The notes: generated by a model not told the origin, from the sequence alone. Positions 1 to 7,327 are shown, counted from the stretch's first letter. The stretch is DNA of 64,000 nucleotides from CAWBXL01 sp963837365 (GCA_963837365.1 CAWIMW010000008.1:1-64000), one strand, 5' to 3'. Numbers and translations: made by a program.

Positions 1-519
1 GATCTGCACCGTCTGCACGTTGGGATATTCGATGGCCTTGAGCGCCTCTTCCACCTTCTCCACGCTCACGCCGTAGTAGCGGACCTTCCCTGCTTTGACC
101 AGATCGTCGAGCATGCCGAAAACTTCGGCGCGGTTGTAGAGTTCAGTCGGCGGGCAGTGCAGTTGCACCAGATCGAGGGTGTCGGTGGCAAGATTTTTCA
201 GGCTGCGGTCGATCCATGCATTGAGATTTTCGCGGCTGTAGCCTTCGACGGTCTGGCTGGGCAGGCGGCGTCCGGCTTTGGTGGCGACGATGATTTCGTC
301 TTTACGAGTCTTTTTGAGCTGAGCGATGAGGCGCTCGCTGCGTCCGTCACCGTAGACGTCGGCGGTGTCGATGAAGTTCACGCCGGAATCGATGGCCTGG
401 TTCAGCGCGGCCAGAGATTCGTCGTCGGAGACATTACCCCACGCGCCGCCGATGGCCCACGCGCCAAAGCTGATGTCAGAAACTTTCCAGGGGGTGCGGC
501 CTAGCTGGCGGTAGTTCAT
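1..519 (-). CDS. aldo/keto reductase, 3' end outside the window
   Basis: The reverse strand from 519 reads an aldo/keto reductase N-terminal half of about 173 residues, cut by the window edge. It opens MNYRQLGRTPWKVSD. The block FIDTADVYGDGRSE carries the catalytic Asp and Tyr, ATKAG the catalytic Lys, and LVQLHCP the conserved His. These NAD(P)H-dependent oxidoreductases are cytoplasmic TIM barrels reducing aldehydes or ketones; the natural substrate cannot be told. The ATG at 517-519 follows a strong ribosome site, AGGAGACAAC. No operon partner is visible upstream, where a palindromic repeat begins. Confidence 0.9.
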   Translation of the reverse strand, partial: MNYRQLGRTPWKVSDISFGAWAIGGAWGNVSDDESLAALNQAIDSGVNFIDTADVYGDGRSERLIAQLKKTRKDEIIVATKAGRRLPSQTVEGYSRENLNAWIDRSLKNLATDTLDLVQLHCPPTELYNRAEVFGMLDDLVKAGKVRYYGVSVEKVEEALKAIEYPNVQTVQI

Positions 520-551
520 GGTTGTCTCCTAAATCGCAAACAATCTTACCC

Positions 552-675
552 TTTGTCATTCCGACGAGGCGCGAAGCGCCAAGGAGGAATCTGCTGTTCC
601 CGGACGGCTTCACCGACGCTGTCGGCAAACAGCAGATTCCTCCTCCGCGCTTGCGCGCATCGTCGGAATGACAAA
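552..675. repeat. long inverted repeat of the AGCAGATTCCTCC / TCGGAATGACAAA family
   Basis: Left arm 552-597 begins TTTGTCATTCCGACGAGG and ends GAATCTGCTGTT. Right arm 628-675 begins AACAGCAGATTCCTCC and ends GTCGGAATGACAAA. The arms are almost fully complementary around a 30-base loop. Single half-copies occur at 16331-16375 and 18406-18451. This is a dispersed REP-like intergenic family placed between the 5' end of the reductase gene and the 3' end of pnp. Confidence 0.85.
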
Positions 676-726
676 TTAAGGTTGATGAATCAAAAGGCCG
701 CGAGTTGAATCGCGGCCTGTTCTTAA

Positions 727-757
727 TCAGCGAAAATCCGCGTTCATCTGCGGCGAA
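727..757. repeat. short copy of the CGCGGAT/TCTGCGG repeat family
   Basis: The stretch reads GCGAAAATCCGCGTTCATCTGCGGCGAAAAG in three overlapping repeat words (AATCCGCG, TCATCTGCGG). The same words recur at 3727-3817 and 38880-38955, always next to gene ends. It lies directly beyond the pnp stop codon. Function is unknown. Confidence 0.6.
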
Positions 758-763
758 AAGGTT

Positions 764-3181
764 TTAGTGCCTTCCCCCGCCGTGACCACCGCCGTGTCCG
801 CCACGCCCGCCGCCGCGAGGTCCGCCGCGTCCGCGGCCACCTCTGCCACCGCCGCCCGGGCGCCCACCGCGTCCGCCGCGGTCCCCACTACGAAACGGGG
901 GACGCTCTCCACCTTGACCTTGCGGCGGAGCGTCGCGGTTGAAGTTTGGCTCATCATCGGGGAAATTCCCGCCACCCTCGATGGTGAGCGCAGGCGTTCC
1001 GGCGGGAGCACGCAAACCTTCTCCGCTGCCTTCGGCGGCCACCTCGGGTGCAACTTCCCCACCTTCAGGAGGAGGCGCACCACCCATCTTCGCGCGCTGC
1101 TCTTTCAGGATGGCTTTGCGCGAAAGCCGTATGCGGTTGCCTTCGACGGCCAGGACCTTCACCAGCACCTGGTCGCCCTCCTTCAGCTCGTCGCGGACAT
1201 CTTTAATACGATGTTCCGCAACTTCGCTGATGTGCAGCAGGCCGTCGGTGCCGGGAATGATTTCGACAAACGCGCCGAACTCCGCCAGGCGAGTGACGGT
1301 GCCGAGGTAAGTCTTGCCTACTTCGGCGGTCGCGGTCAGGTCGCGGATGATCTGCAACGCCTTGTTGGCCGAGGTTTCGTCGTTCGAAGCTACGTTGACC
1401 TTGCCGGAATCTTCCACGTCGATCTTGACGCCGGTCTGCTCAATGATGGAACGAATCATTTTGCCGCCGGGTCCAATCACGTCGCGAATCTTGTCCACCG
1501 GAATCTGCAAGGTGTAAATTCGCGGCGCAAAGGTGGAAACTTTCTCGCGTGGGACTGACAGACCCTCGGACATTTTGTCGAGGATGTGCAGCCGTCCGCG
1601 TTGCGCCTGGGCCAGAGCTTCGCGCATGATCTGCGCCGTGATGCCGCCGACCTTGATGTCCATTTGCAGCGCGGTAATGCCTTCGCTGGTCCCAGCGACT
1701 TTGAAGTCCATATCACCATAGTGATCTTCCGCGCCGGCAATGTCGGTGAGGATGGCGTAGTCATCGCCTTCTTTCACCAATCCCATAGCAACTCCAGCTA
1801 CAGGAGCTTTAAGCGGAACCCCAGCATCCATCAGCGAAAGCGACGCCCCGCAAATGCTGGCCATCGAAGACGAACCATTCGACTCCAAAATATCGGAGAC
1901 GACGCGCATGGCATAAGGCCACTTGTCTTCCGTAGGAAGCACGGCAGAAACGGCGCGTTCAGCCAAAGCCCCATGCCCAATCTCACGTCGTCCAGCCCCC
2001 CGCAGGAACTGCACCTCCCCCACAGAAAACGGCGGAAAATTGTAGTGTAACATAAACCGTTTCTTTGCTTCGCCTTGGAAGGTTTCCAGGCGCTGCATGT
2101 CGTCGGTGGTGCCGAGGGTAGTCGTCACTAAGGCTTGGGTTTCACCTCTGGTGAAGATGGCGCTGCCGTGGGTTCTTGGCAGGACTCCTACTTCTACCCA
2201 GATGTCGCGGACCTGGTCGAAGTTGCGGCCGTCGGGGCGGCGCTTTTGGTTGATTACCGCTTCGCGGAAGATGCGCTCACGAAGGGTTTCGTAGTACGTT
2301 TTTAATTTTGCTGCGGCGTCTTTGTCTTCCTCGGGGATTTCGGCCTGGAGTTTTTTCTTGATGTCTCTGACCAGCGTGTAGCTTTCGGCCTTGGGATGCT
2401 TCTGGGTGTCGAGCGCATCGGTCAACTCTGCGCCTACTTTTTTCTTCAGGCTGTCGTAGTAGGCCTGATCAAACTCAGGAGCTACGGCTTCACGCTTTTT
2501 CTTTCCCGCCTTTTCACGCAGTTGGTTGATGGCGGCGCAGATTTTCTTGATTTCGGCATGGCCGAATTCGATGGCGTCAACTACCGTCTCTTCTTTTACT
2601 TCTTTGGCGCCGGACTCGATCATCACGATGCCTTCGGAGGTGCCGACTACCATGATGTTCAGCAGGCTCTCGGCCATCTCGGCATAAGTGGGATTGACCA
2701 CGAAACTGCCGTTGACCAGGCCTACGCGGACTGCGCCGATTGGGCCTAAGAATGGAATGTCGGAAATGGTCAGCGCCGCGGAAGCGCCGTTGATGCCGAC
2801 TACATCGGGATCATTTTCCCCGTCGGCGGAGAGAACAAACGCTATGACCTGAGTTTCGCACTTGAATCCTTCGGCAAACAGCGGGCGGACTGGCCGGTCG
2901 ATCTGGCGGCTGGTTAAAATTTCACGCTCACTGGGACGGCCTTCGCGCTTGATGAAGCCGCCGGGAAAACGGCCGCCGGCGTAGGTGTATTCGCGGTAGT
3001 CAACCGTCAACGGAAAGAAATCTATTCCCTCACGGGGATCTGGGTTGGCGGTGGCCGTGGCTAAAACTACACTGTCGCCTAATCTGGCTACGACTGAGCC
3101 GTGGGCTTGCTTGGCTAACTTTCCAGTTTCAAAAGATAGGGTTTTACCACCGGCTAGGGTGACACTTACTTCTTGTTTCAT
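764..3181 (-). CDS. pnp: polynucleotide phosphorylase with Gly/Arg-rich C-terminal tail
   Basis: An 805-residue PNPase, the phosphate-dependent 3'-5' exoribonuclease of RNA decay. Order of parts: first RNase PH domain (about 1-215), helical linker, second RNase PH domain (about 320-550), KH domain with VIGPGGKMIRSI (about 560-615), and S1 domain (about 630-700, GTVTRLAEFGAFVEI). The last roughly 110 residues are not standard: an acidic/Pro stretch followed by a tail of RGG, GGRGG and GHGGG repeats. PNPases are usually near 700 residues. The ATG at 3181 follows AAGGAA. It lies downstream of rpsO on the same strand, the order known from many bacteria. Confidence 0.97.
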   Translation of the reverse strand: MKQEVSVTLAGGKTLSFETGKLAKQAHGSVVARLGDSVVLATATANPDPREGIDFFPLTVDYREYTYAGGRFPGGFIKREGRPSEREILTSRQIDRPVRPLFAEGFKCETQVIAFVLSADGENDPDVVGINGASAALTISDIPFLGPIGAVRVGLVNGSFVVNPTYAEMAESLLNIMVVGTSEGIVMIESGAKEVKEETVVDAIEFGHAEIKKICAAINQLREKAGKKKREAVAPEFDQAYYDSLKKKVGAELTDALDTQKHPKAESYTLVRDIKKKLQAEIPEEDKDAAAKLKTYYETLRERIFREAVINQKRRPDGRNFDQVRDIWVEVGVLPRTHGSAIFTRGETQALVTTTLGTTDDMQRLETFQGEAKKRFMLHYNFPPFSVGEVQFLRGAGRREIGHGALAERAVSAVLPTEDKWPYAMRVVSDILESNGSSSMASICGASLSLMDAGVPLKAPVAGVAMGLVKEGDDYAILTDIAGAEDHYGDMDFKVAGTSEGITALQMDIKVGGITAQIMREALAQAQRGRLHILDKMSEGLSVPREKVSTFAPRIYTLQIPVDKIRDVIGPGGKMIRSIIEQTGVKIDVEDSGKVNVASNDETSANKALQIIRDLTATAEVGKTYLGTVTRLAEFGAFVEIIPGTDGLLHISEVAEHRIKDVRDELKEGDQVLVKVLAVEGNRIRLSRKAILKEQRAKMGGAPPPEGGEVAPEVAAEGSGEGLRAPAGTPALTIEGGGNFPDDEPNFNRDAPPQGQGGERPPFRSGDRGGRGGRPGGGGRGGRGRGGPRGGGRGGHGGGHGGGRH

Positions 3182-3213
3182 GTTTCATTCCTTATGGACA
3201 TGGGGGTGCACTT

Positions 3214-3232
3214 GCAGTCCGGGAGGGACTGC
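3214..3232 (-). other. hairpin in the rpsO-pnp spacer
   Basis: GCAGTCC (3214-3220), five-base loop, GGACTGC (3226-3232) form a perfect 7-bp stem about 35 bases before the pnp start codon. In Escherichia coli a structured pnp leader is cut by RNase III and lets PNPase control its own synthesis. Here only the short stem is seen, so an analogous role is inference. Confidence 0.4.
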
Positions 3233-3362
3233 AATGGATGAGCTGCCAGTCGAGACTTCGGAGATGAGTGGGAAAACACGCTTCGCCGCTTTCCTCAAAA
3301 TGGACTACTGCCTTTTCCGTTGCAGTAGATTTGCGATTCCTGGGCCGAAACTGCGGGACTGC

Positions 3363-3629
3363 TTACTTGCGCAGGCCGAGCTTGTGGACGACATTCTTAT
3401 AACGCTCGGAATCGTATTTCTTGAGGTAGTCGAGCAGGCTGCGACGCTTGCTGACCATCATGAGAAGTCCGCGGCGCGAGCCGTGGTCCTTCTGGTGCGC
3501 TTTGAAGTGCTCCGTCAATTGGCCAATCCGCTCGCTTAACAGCGCGATCTGGACTTCCGGGCTACCCGTATCGGTGGGATGCGTGCGGTGAAGGTCAATG
3601 AGGCTCTGCTTTTGTGCTCTGGCTAACAC
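3363..3629 (-). CDS. rpsO: 30S ribosomal protein S15
   Basis: The 88-residue product matches the family length of about 89 residues. It has the hallmark blocks DTGSPEVQIALLSERI, FKAHQKDHGSRRGLLMMVSKRR and LLDYLKKYD, ending KLGLRK. S15 binds 16S rRNA in the small-subunit platform. The start is GTG at 3627-3629, immediately preceded by an in-frame TAA, so no longer form is possible. An AGGAG lies about 12 bases upstream. pnp follows after about 180 bases on the same strand, so the two are probably co-transcribed. Confidence 0.97.
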   Translation of the reverse strand: MLARAQKQSLIDLHRTHPTDTGSPEVQIALLSERIGQLTEHFKAHQKDHGSRRGLLMMVSKRRSLLDYLKKYDSERYKNVVHKLGLRK

Positions 3630-3673
3630 TTACCTGATGCACTCCTGTCTTCTAGTTTTTCGATTTTTGTTTG

Positions 3674-3713
3674 TAACGTGTTTGAGAATAACACGTTAGG
3701 GTGGGGGTGTAAA
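3674..3713 (-). promoter_or_regulatory. sigma70-type promoter for rpsO-pnp with inverted repeat over the -10
   Basis: Read on the minus strand, TTTACA (3713-3708) is followed after exactly 17 bases by TATTCT (3690-3685), a good -35/-10 pair. A 9-bp perfect inverted repeat, TAACGTGTT (3674-3682) and AACACGTTA (3690-3698), with a 7-base loop, overlaps the -10 and start region. It could be an operator or an mRNA 5' hairpin. The leader to the rpsO GTG is about 50 bases. Confidence 0.55.
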
Positions 3714-3726
3714 GGTCGGGGCAAAA

Positions 3727-3817
3727 ACCTGGCCGCAGATTTTCGCGGATGAACGCGGATCACAGGCCCAACCGAGATTTTAGGTTTTAATCCGCGCAGA
3801 TCTGCGTAAATCCGCGG
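3727..3817. repeat. CGCGGAT/TCTGCGTAAATCCGCGG repeat block
   Basis: Repeated words in both orientations: CGCAGATTTTCGCGGATG, AACGCGGATCA, TTAATCCGCGCAGATCTGCG and TAAATCCGCGGC. The block closely resembles 38880-38955 and 727-757. It abuts the 3' end of the nuclease-like gene. The repeated CGCGGAT/ATCCGCG words could fold into several alternative hairpins. Confidence 0.7.
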
Positions 3818-4280
3818 CTAGTCCCTTGTCTCTTCCAGCAAGTGCCAGGCTTCGCGGTATTTGCCGTAGAGGCCGGGGCCGCGTGGGTCGTCGCGGGAGC
3901 AGAACAGCAGGCTGGTTTTCTCCTCGGATATCTTCGATTGGGAGCAGGTACCAGGTGTCTTCGGGAATGATGTAGGCGACCAGGATGTCCACCTCGGCGG
4001 GGCTGTAGGGCAGGACGATTCCGCAGGCGCGGCGGTGGGAGTTCACGTGGTAGCGTCCGTTTAGCAGGGTGGTGGTGGACTTGATCTGCACGCGCCAGAG
4101 TTTGCTTCCGGAGTCGAGGATGAAGTCGTAACGTTCGCTGTCGCCGTAGGGTTTGGCGACGCCGAATCCCATGCGGGCGGCTTTGTAGGTGAAGGCAAGT
4201 TCAGACAGCTCTCCTCTGCGCTTGGTTTGGCGCTCTTTGGCCGCCCTCCTTTGGGAGGCGCGGGGGGAGTCGGATGGCAT
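3780..4280 (-). CDS. PD-(D/E)XK nuclease-like protein with frameshifted C-terminus
   Basis: The N-terminal 120 residues look like a PD-(D/E)XK-type nuclease domain: GELSELAFTYKAARMGFGV with the first acidic residue, SERYDFIL supplying the Asp, and VQIKST supplying the final Q-x-K. After IEDIRGEN the frame runs into an implausible Arg/Pro-rich tail. Removing one base from the T4 run at 3916-3919 restores a natural end, SLLFCSRDDPRGPGLYGKY...LEETRD, with a stop at 3818-3820. I chose ATG 4278-4280; a TTG at 4289 is the alternative. Substrate and role are unknown. A minus-strand terminator-like hairpin lies just upstream. Confidence 0.65.
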   Translation of the reverse strand: MPSDSPRASQRRAAKERQTKRRGELSELAFTYKAARMGFGVAKPYGDSERYDFILDSGSKLWRVQIKSTTTLLNGRYHVNSHRRACGIVLPYSPAEVDILVAYIIPEDTWYLLPIEDIRGENQPAVLLPRRPTRPRPLRQIPRSLALAGRDKGLAADLRRSARIKT

Positions 4281-4294
4281 GGGGGGCAAAGAAA

Positions 4295-4320
4295 AAGGCG
4301 CAAGCCGGAGCTTGCGCCTT
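4295..4320 (-). terminator. terminator-like hairpin upstream of the nuclease-like gene
   Basis: AAGGCGCAAGC (4295-4305), CGGA loop, GCTTGCGCCTT (4310-4320) is a perfect 11-bp stem. Read on the minus strand it is followed by TTTTTC, the form of an intrinsic terminator. It lies 15 bases before the start codon at 4280, so it either stops transcription from upstream or acts as an attenuator in the leader. Confidence 0.55.
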
Positions 4321-4498
4321 GTGATCTTAACTACATCTATTATACCAGATTCATGGGGGTAAATGGGACATAGGTGGAGAGTTTAATGTCGGTTTGGAAT
4401 GAGGGAGTTAAGGGAAAAGGGGGAGGTTTGGGGGCTTGACAAGATTTGGGGGATTTCCAAAAAGTGTCTCATTCGTCACCCATTTTCAGAAACGCCAC

Positions 4499-4700
4499 GA
4501 CCGCAGTGCCGAAGGCACGGCATGTGAAAGCCCGGCACGGCAGTGCCGGGTAGCAAGAAAAAATCAGAGTCCCGTCGGGGACGAGACAAAATTGAGGCTG
4601 GCAAGCAGGTGCCGTCCCTGCGGGACTCGGGTCATGCTCAACCTTTCCCGGCACTACCGTGCCGGACTTTCACATTCCGTGCCTTCGGCACTGCTTTTAC
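4499..4700. repeat. left REP/BIME-like palindromic block of the RAYT locus
   Basis: The outer pair is GCAGTGCCGAAGGCACGG near 4503 and CCGTGCCTTCGGCACTGC near 4678. The next pair is GAAAGCCCGGCACGGCAG with CCCGGCACTACCGTGCCGG. Between them lies AGTCCCGTCGGGGAC and GTCCCTGCGGGACT. The whole block is one large imperfect palindrome made of smaller hairpins. A second copy in the same orientation occupies 5281-5481, on the other side of the transposase gene. Confidence 0.85.
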
Positions 4701-4781
4701 AGAGTCCCGTTTAGGGACGGCACATCCACATTTGTGACATCCGACACAGACAGCCTCCCTGCCCTTGTGGATATTGGCCCC

Positions 4782-5225
4782 ATGGCGCACAAATATCCCA
4801 ACATCCTTATTCATTATGTCTTCAGCACCAAAGAACGCCGAAATCTGATCCCCGACAACCTCATTCCCCGTCTCTGCAAATATTTCGCTGGTATCGGGAA
4901 TAACCACGGAATCCCCGTGCTCGCCGCAGGAGGAATTTCCAATCATTCGCATTTGCTCATTGCCCTGCCCGCAAATATTTCGGCGGCGAAAGCAATCCAG
5001 GCCCTCAAGGCCAACTCCTCTCGCTGGCTCCGTGAACACGGAATTGATTTCGCGTGGCAGGAAGGTTATGGCGCATTCAGCGTCAGCAGTTCCAATCGTG
5101 ACAAAGTGAAACATTACATCGAGCATCAGAAAGAACATCATCAGAAGCGTACGTTTGAACAAGAGTTTGAAACGTTGATCCGAAAATCAGGAATGGCGTT
5201 TGATGCAAAGGAAGCGTTTGAGTAA
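4782..5225 (+). CDS. REP-associated tyrosine transposase (Y1 HUH family)
   Basis: A 147-residue protein of the IS200/RAYT type, which cuts single-stranded DNA at REP hairpins through a catalytic Tyr. Visible features are the HUH pair in NHSHLLI (about residue 55-60), an N-terminal HYVFSTKERRNLI typical of this family, FAWQEGYGAFSVS, and the Tyr in VKHYIEHQKEHH (about residue 112). The ATG at 4782 begins MAHKYPNILIHYVF, the usual start of the family; the upstream in-frame part lies in the repeat. Two near-identical palindromic blocks flank the gene, the classic domesticated RAYT arrangement. Confidence 0.93.
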   Translation: MAHKYPNILIHYVFSTKERRNLIPDNLIPRLCKYFAGIGNNHGIPVLAAGGISNHSHLLIALPANISAAKAIQALKANSSRWLREHGIDFAWQEGYGAFSVSSSNRDKVKHYIEHQKEHHQKRTFEQEFETLIRKSGMAFDAKEAFE

Positions 5226-5280
5226 GACCATGATCAGCGGAAATTCAGCGTTGCAATATCCAACCGCCCGGAGCACCACA

Positions 5281-5481
5281 ACCGCAGTGCCGAAGGCACG
5301 GAATGTGAAAGCCCGGCACGGCAGTGCCGGGTAGCAAGAAAACAAATCAGAGTCCCGTCAGGGACGCGACAGAATTGAAGGTGGCAAGGAAGTGCCGTCC
5401 CTGCGGGACTCGGTCTTCGGCAAGCTTTCCCGGCACTACCGTGCCGGGCTTTCACATTCCGTGCCTTCGGCACTGCTTTTA
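5281..5481. repeat. right REP/BIME-like palindromic block of the RAYT locus
   Basis: Copy of the 4499-4700 block with the same order of hairpins: GCAGTGCCGAAGGCACGG, CCCGGCACGGCAGTGCCGGG, AGTCCCGTCAGGGAC, CCGTCCCTGCGGGACTCGG, CCCGGCACTACCGTGCCGGG, CCGTGCCTTCGGCACTGC. Differences between the copies mostly keep the stems paired. Shorter relatives lie at 9198-9288 and 63903-63990. Confidence 0.85.
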
Positions 5482-5516
5482 TTTCTGTGCCTTCAGCGCT
5501 GTTTTCATCCCATGCT

Positions 5517-5566
5517 TTTTGATACGAATTCCTCTATGTGGAGTATACTGTGGAATTGGTTCCACA
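5517..5566 (+). promoter_or_regulatory. probable promoter and operator of the MazEF-type pair
   Basis: TATACT at 5544-5549 is a good -10, with TTGATA at 5519-5524 as a possible -35 at a long 19-base spacing. The -10 runs into a perfect inverted repeat, TGTGGAA (5549-5555), TTGG, TTCCACA (5560-5566), which ends one base before the antitoxin ATG. Antitoxins commonly repress their own operon at such palindromes; its use here is inferred. Confidence 0.5.
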
Positions 5567-5567
5567 T

Positions 5568-5795
5568 ATGCAGATTGTTCAAATTGTCCTCGATAAAAAG
5601 CTATTGCGGGCGGCTGACCAGGCCGCGAAGCGCACTCGGCGGAACCGGTCCGCGCTGGTGCGTGACGCTTTGCGAGAACATCTCCAGCGGTTGGAACTGC
5701 GAGCCGCTGAAGAGCGGGACCGGCAGGGGTACTCGCGGCAGGCGCAAGCTGACGCTGAGGGTTGGGAATCGGAGGCTACGTGGCCACCCGAATAA
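5568..5795 (+). CDS. ribbon-helix-helix antitoxin of a MazEF-type pair
   Basis: A 75-residue protein. The N-terminus MQIVQIVLDKKLLRAADQAA, then RTRRNRSALVRDALREHL, has the strand-helix-helix form of MetJ/CopG DNA-binding domains. The acidic, Trp-containing C-terminus (about 50-75) is the usual toxin-wrapping tail. I chose ATG 5568 because it follows the palindrome and gives the typical RHH start; a GTG or ATG further upstream would run through the operator. The gene overlaps the toxin start by 16 bases, a sign of translational coupling. Confidence 0.8.
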   Translation: MQIVQIVLDKKLLRAADQAAKRTRRNRSALVRDALREHLQRLELRAAEERDRQGYSRQAQADAEGWESEATWPPE

Positions 5796-6133
5796 CCGGA
5801 GGAAGAATAGCCCGAGGCGAGGTTCGGCTCTATCAGTTTGGCGGAGAAGCACCTGATAAGAAACGGCCGGCCCTCGTGCTCACCCGCAATAGCGCCATTG
5901 CGTATTTATCGACCGTCACGGTTGCGCCTGTCACTTCTACCATTCGCGGCGTGCCATCGGAAGTCGTTCTGAATGAGGAAGACGGAATGAAGTCTCCGTG
6001 CGCGGTGAATCTGCACAATGCAGTTACGGTGTCGCAACAGCGCCTGGGGAAACGTGTGGCGCAGATTAGTTCCGCGCGAATGAATGAGGTGTGTGCTGCT
6101 CTGCGGTTTTCTCTGGGGTGCGATTCGAACTAG
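5780..6133 (+). CDS. MazF/PemK-type endoribonuclease toxin
   Basis: A 117-residue protein. The core GEVRLYQFG...KRPALVLTRNSAI, then VTVAPVTSTIRGVPSEVVL and SPCAVNLHNAVTVSQQRL, follows the MazF/PemK fold, with the conserved Arg-Pro near the start and the Ser/Thr-rich APxTST strand. MazF toxins cleave mRNA at short motifs. The GTG at 5780-5782 has GGAGG at 5771-5775; the reading frame could begin at TTG 5762, but no ribosome site supports it. The preceding antitoxin gene overlaps it. Confidence 0.87.
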   Translation: MATRITGGRIARGEVRLYQFGGEAPDKKRPALVLTRNSAIAYLSTVTVAPVTSTIRGVPSEVVLNEEDGMKSPCAVNLHNAVTVSQQRLGKRVAQISSARMNEVCAALRFSLGCDSN

Positions 6134-6169
6134 TTGTGGGGGAATGTTCGGTCTGTTCCCTATGTTCCA

Positions 6170-6544
6170 TCACCGTACGGCTGCTTCAAAATCTTCGATG
6201 GACGGTACATCTAACTTGAACCAGTCATAGATAAAAACTCTTGACTGCATTGCGTGAACATCGAGTCTATCGCCGTATTCTCTTTTAGCTGCTTCCATAA
6301 AGCCCTCACCTGGAAGCCCTGTTTCCTCATTAACTACAAGAGAGGTTAGCCAAGGCAGTGGCGGTTTTTGCTTCCTGCAATAGTGGATTATCGGACCCAG
6401 ACAGCCACCAATCCCTACCGTCGCTATACCCGTTAAATGATGCACAGTGGTATAGCTGAGAACTTGTTGATTTCGTGCGGCGAGTACGAGCAAAGACCAT
6501 AACTGCACTGCTCGTTGCGATTCTTTCATTTGCGGACTTGGCAT
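6170..6544 (-). CDS. hypothetical protein, 124 residues
   Basis: I do not recognise a family with certainty. The ATG at 6542-6544 opens MPSPQMKESQRAVQLWSLLVLAARNQQVLSY, a helical, possibly DNA- or protein-binding start. PPLPWLTSLVVNEETGLPGEGF is a conserved-looking core, and the C-terminal half reads VFIYDWFKLDVPS. There is no signal peptide or membrane segment. It is the first of three lower-GC minus-strand genes of unknown role, and is separated from the next by about 50 bases. Confidence 0.7.
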   Translation of the reverse strand: MPSPQMKESQRAVQLWSLLVLAARNQQVLSYTTVHHLTGIATVGIGGCLGPIIHYCRKQKPPLPWLTSLVVNEETGLPGEGFMEAAKREYGDRLDVHAMQSRVFIYDWFKLDVPSIEDFEAAVR

Positions 6545-6592
6545 ATTTAAACCCTAGGCGAGCATTTTACGGCATATTACTCGCGGTTAGTT

Positions 6593-7327
6593 TCACTTTT
6601 TCCCGCCACCCTCCCGTTCTTTGTCATATGCCTCTACTGAAACTTCCAACTGGCGAATGGATCTCAATTCAGCTGGAAGTTCTCCAAGAAATGAGTGTGG
6701 GACAGTGACAGGAAATTTGAAGCTGCGAGGGAATTTCTCTTTGTAATCACCGGGCGCAAAAGAGAGCCAGACGTTAGCGACAAACTCGAAATATCGCTGC
6801 AACTGAGTATTCATATCAATCGACTCCTTCGCTTCATACCCCTTGATTGTTGGTAAGAAATGCCGGATGAACTTGCCTCCCTTTGCTTCCCATGCGCAAC
6901 CAATGATGGCTGGGATTTCGTGCCCTTTATTACGATAGGCACTAATTTCTTGGCGCAGCGAAGATTCCTCAATTTTTTTCAAGTCTTGTTCCCACTGCCA
7001 GAAATATTTCAGCTCACGATGCTCTTTCTGACCACGGGTTATAGCGGCGCGCAATGCTTCAAAAATATGATTTATCTGCCAAAAGAATGCCGCCAGATGA
7101 GTTCGGCAAATTACTACATCCGCTTGCATTTGATCGCGAACCAACTGTTCTTGGTCTTTTGCCTCATCAACATGGGTTTGAAGGGCAGCAGTCTGCAGAT
7201 AGACTCGGACATATGCCAGGTGGTAAGCAGCATAGTTGATGCCGAACCAAATCTCGCATAGGGTGCCTACAAAGTCCGGGTCTGGAACATCCGGCATATC
7301 ACTCTGACCTCTTGTTTTGTCGGTCAT
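6593..7327 (-). CDS. hypothetical protein, 244 residues
   Basis: No family recognised. It is a soluble, Trp- and Tyr-rich helical protein: CEIWFGINYAAYHLAYVRVYLQTAALQTHVDEAKDQEQL, then a His/Trp-rich centre (HLAAFFWQINHIFEAL, KYFWQWEQDLKKIEE) and a charged end EREGGGKK. No signal peptide is visible. It starts at ATG 7325-7327. Base composition is visibly lower in GC than the neighbouring core genes, which fits an acquired accessory gene. Confidence 0.7.
   Translation of the reverse strand: MTDKTRGQSDMPDVPDPDFVGTLCEIWFGINYAAYHLAYVRVYLQTAALQTHVDEAKDQEQLVRDQMQADVVICRTHLAAFFWQINHIFEALRAAITRGQKEHRELKYFWQWEQDLKKIEESSLRQEISAYRNKGHEIPAIIGCAWEAKGGKFIRHFLPTIKGYEAKESIDMNTQLQRYFEFVANVWLSFAPGDYKEKFPRSFKFPVTVPHSFLGELPAELRSIRQLEVSVEAYDKEREGGGKK

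Noticed and set aside
939..1558. Several open frames on the plus strand opposite pnp
   Set aside because: They are antisense shadows of a strongly conserved gene, with no ribosome sites and repetitive, unlikely protein sequence.
4436..4714. Open frames within the RAYT-flanking repeat blocks
   Set aside because: Same protein words appear from every copy of the palindrome in several frames; not coding.
4782..5225. Full IS200/IS605 insertion sequence with TnpB
   Set aside because: No tnpB or omega-RNA-like partner is adjacent; paired REP blocks and the single gene fit a RAYT instead.
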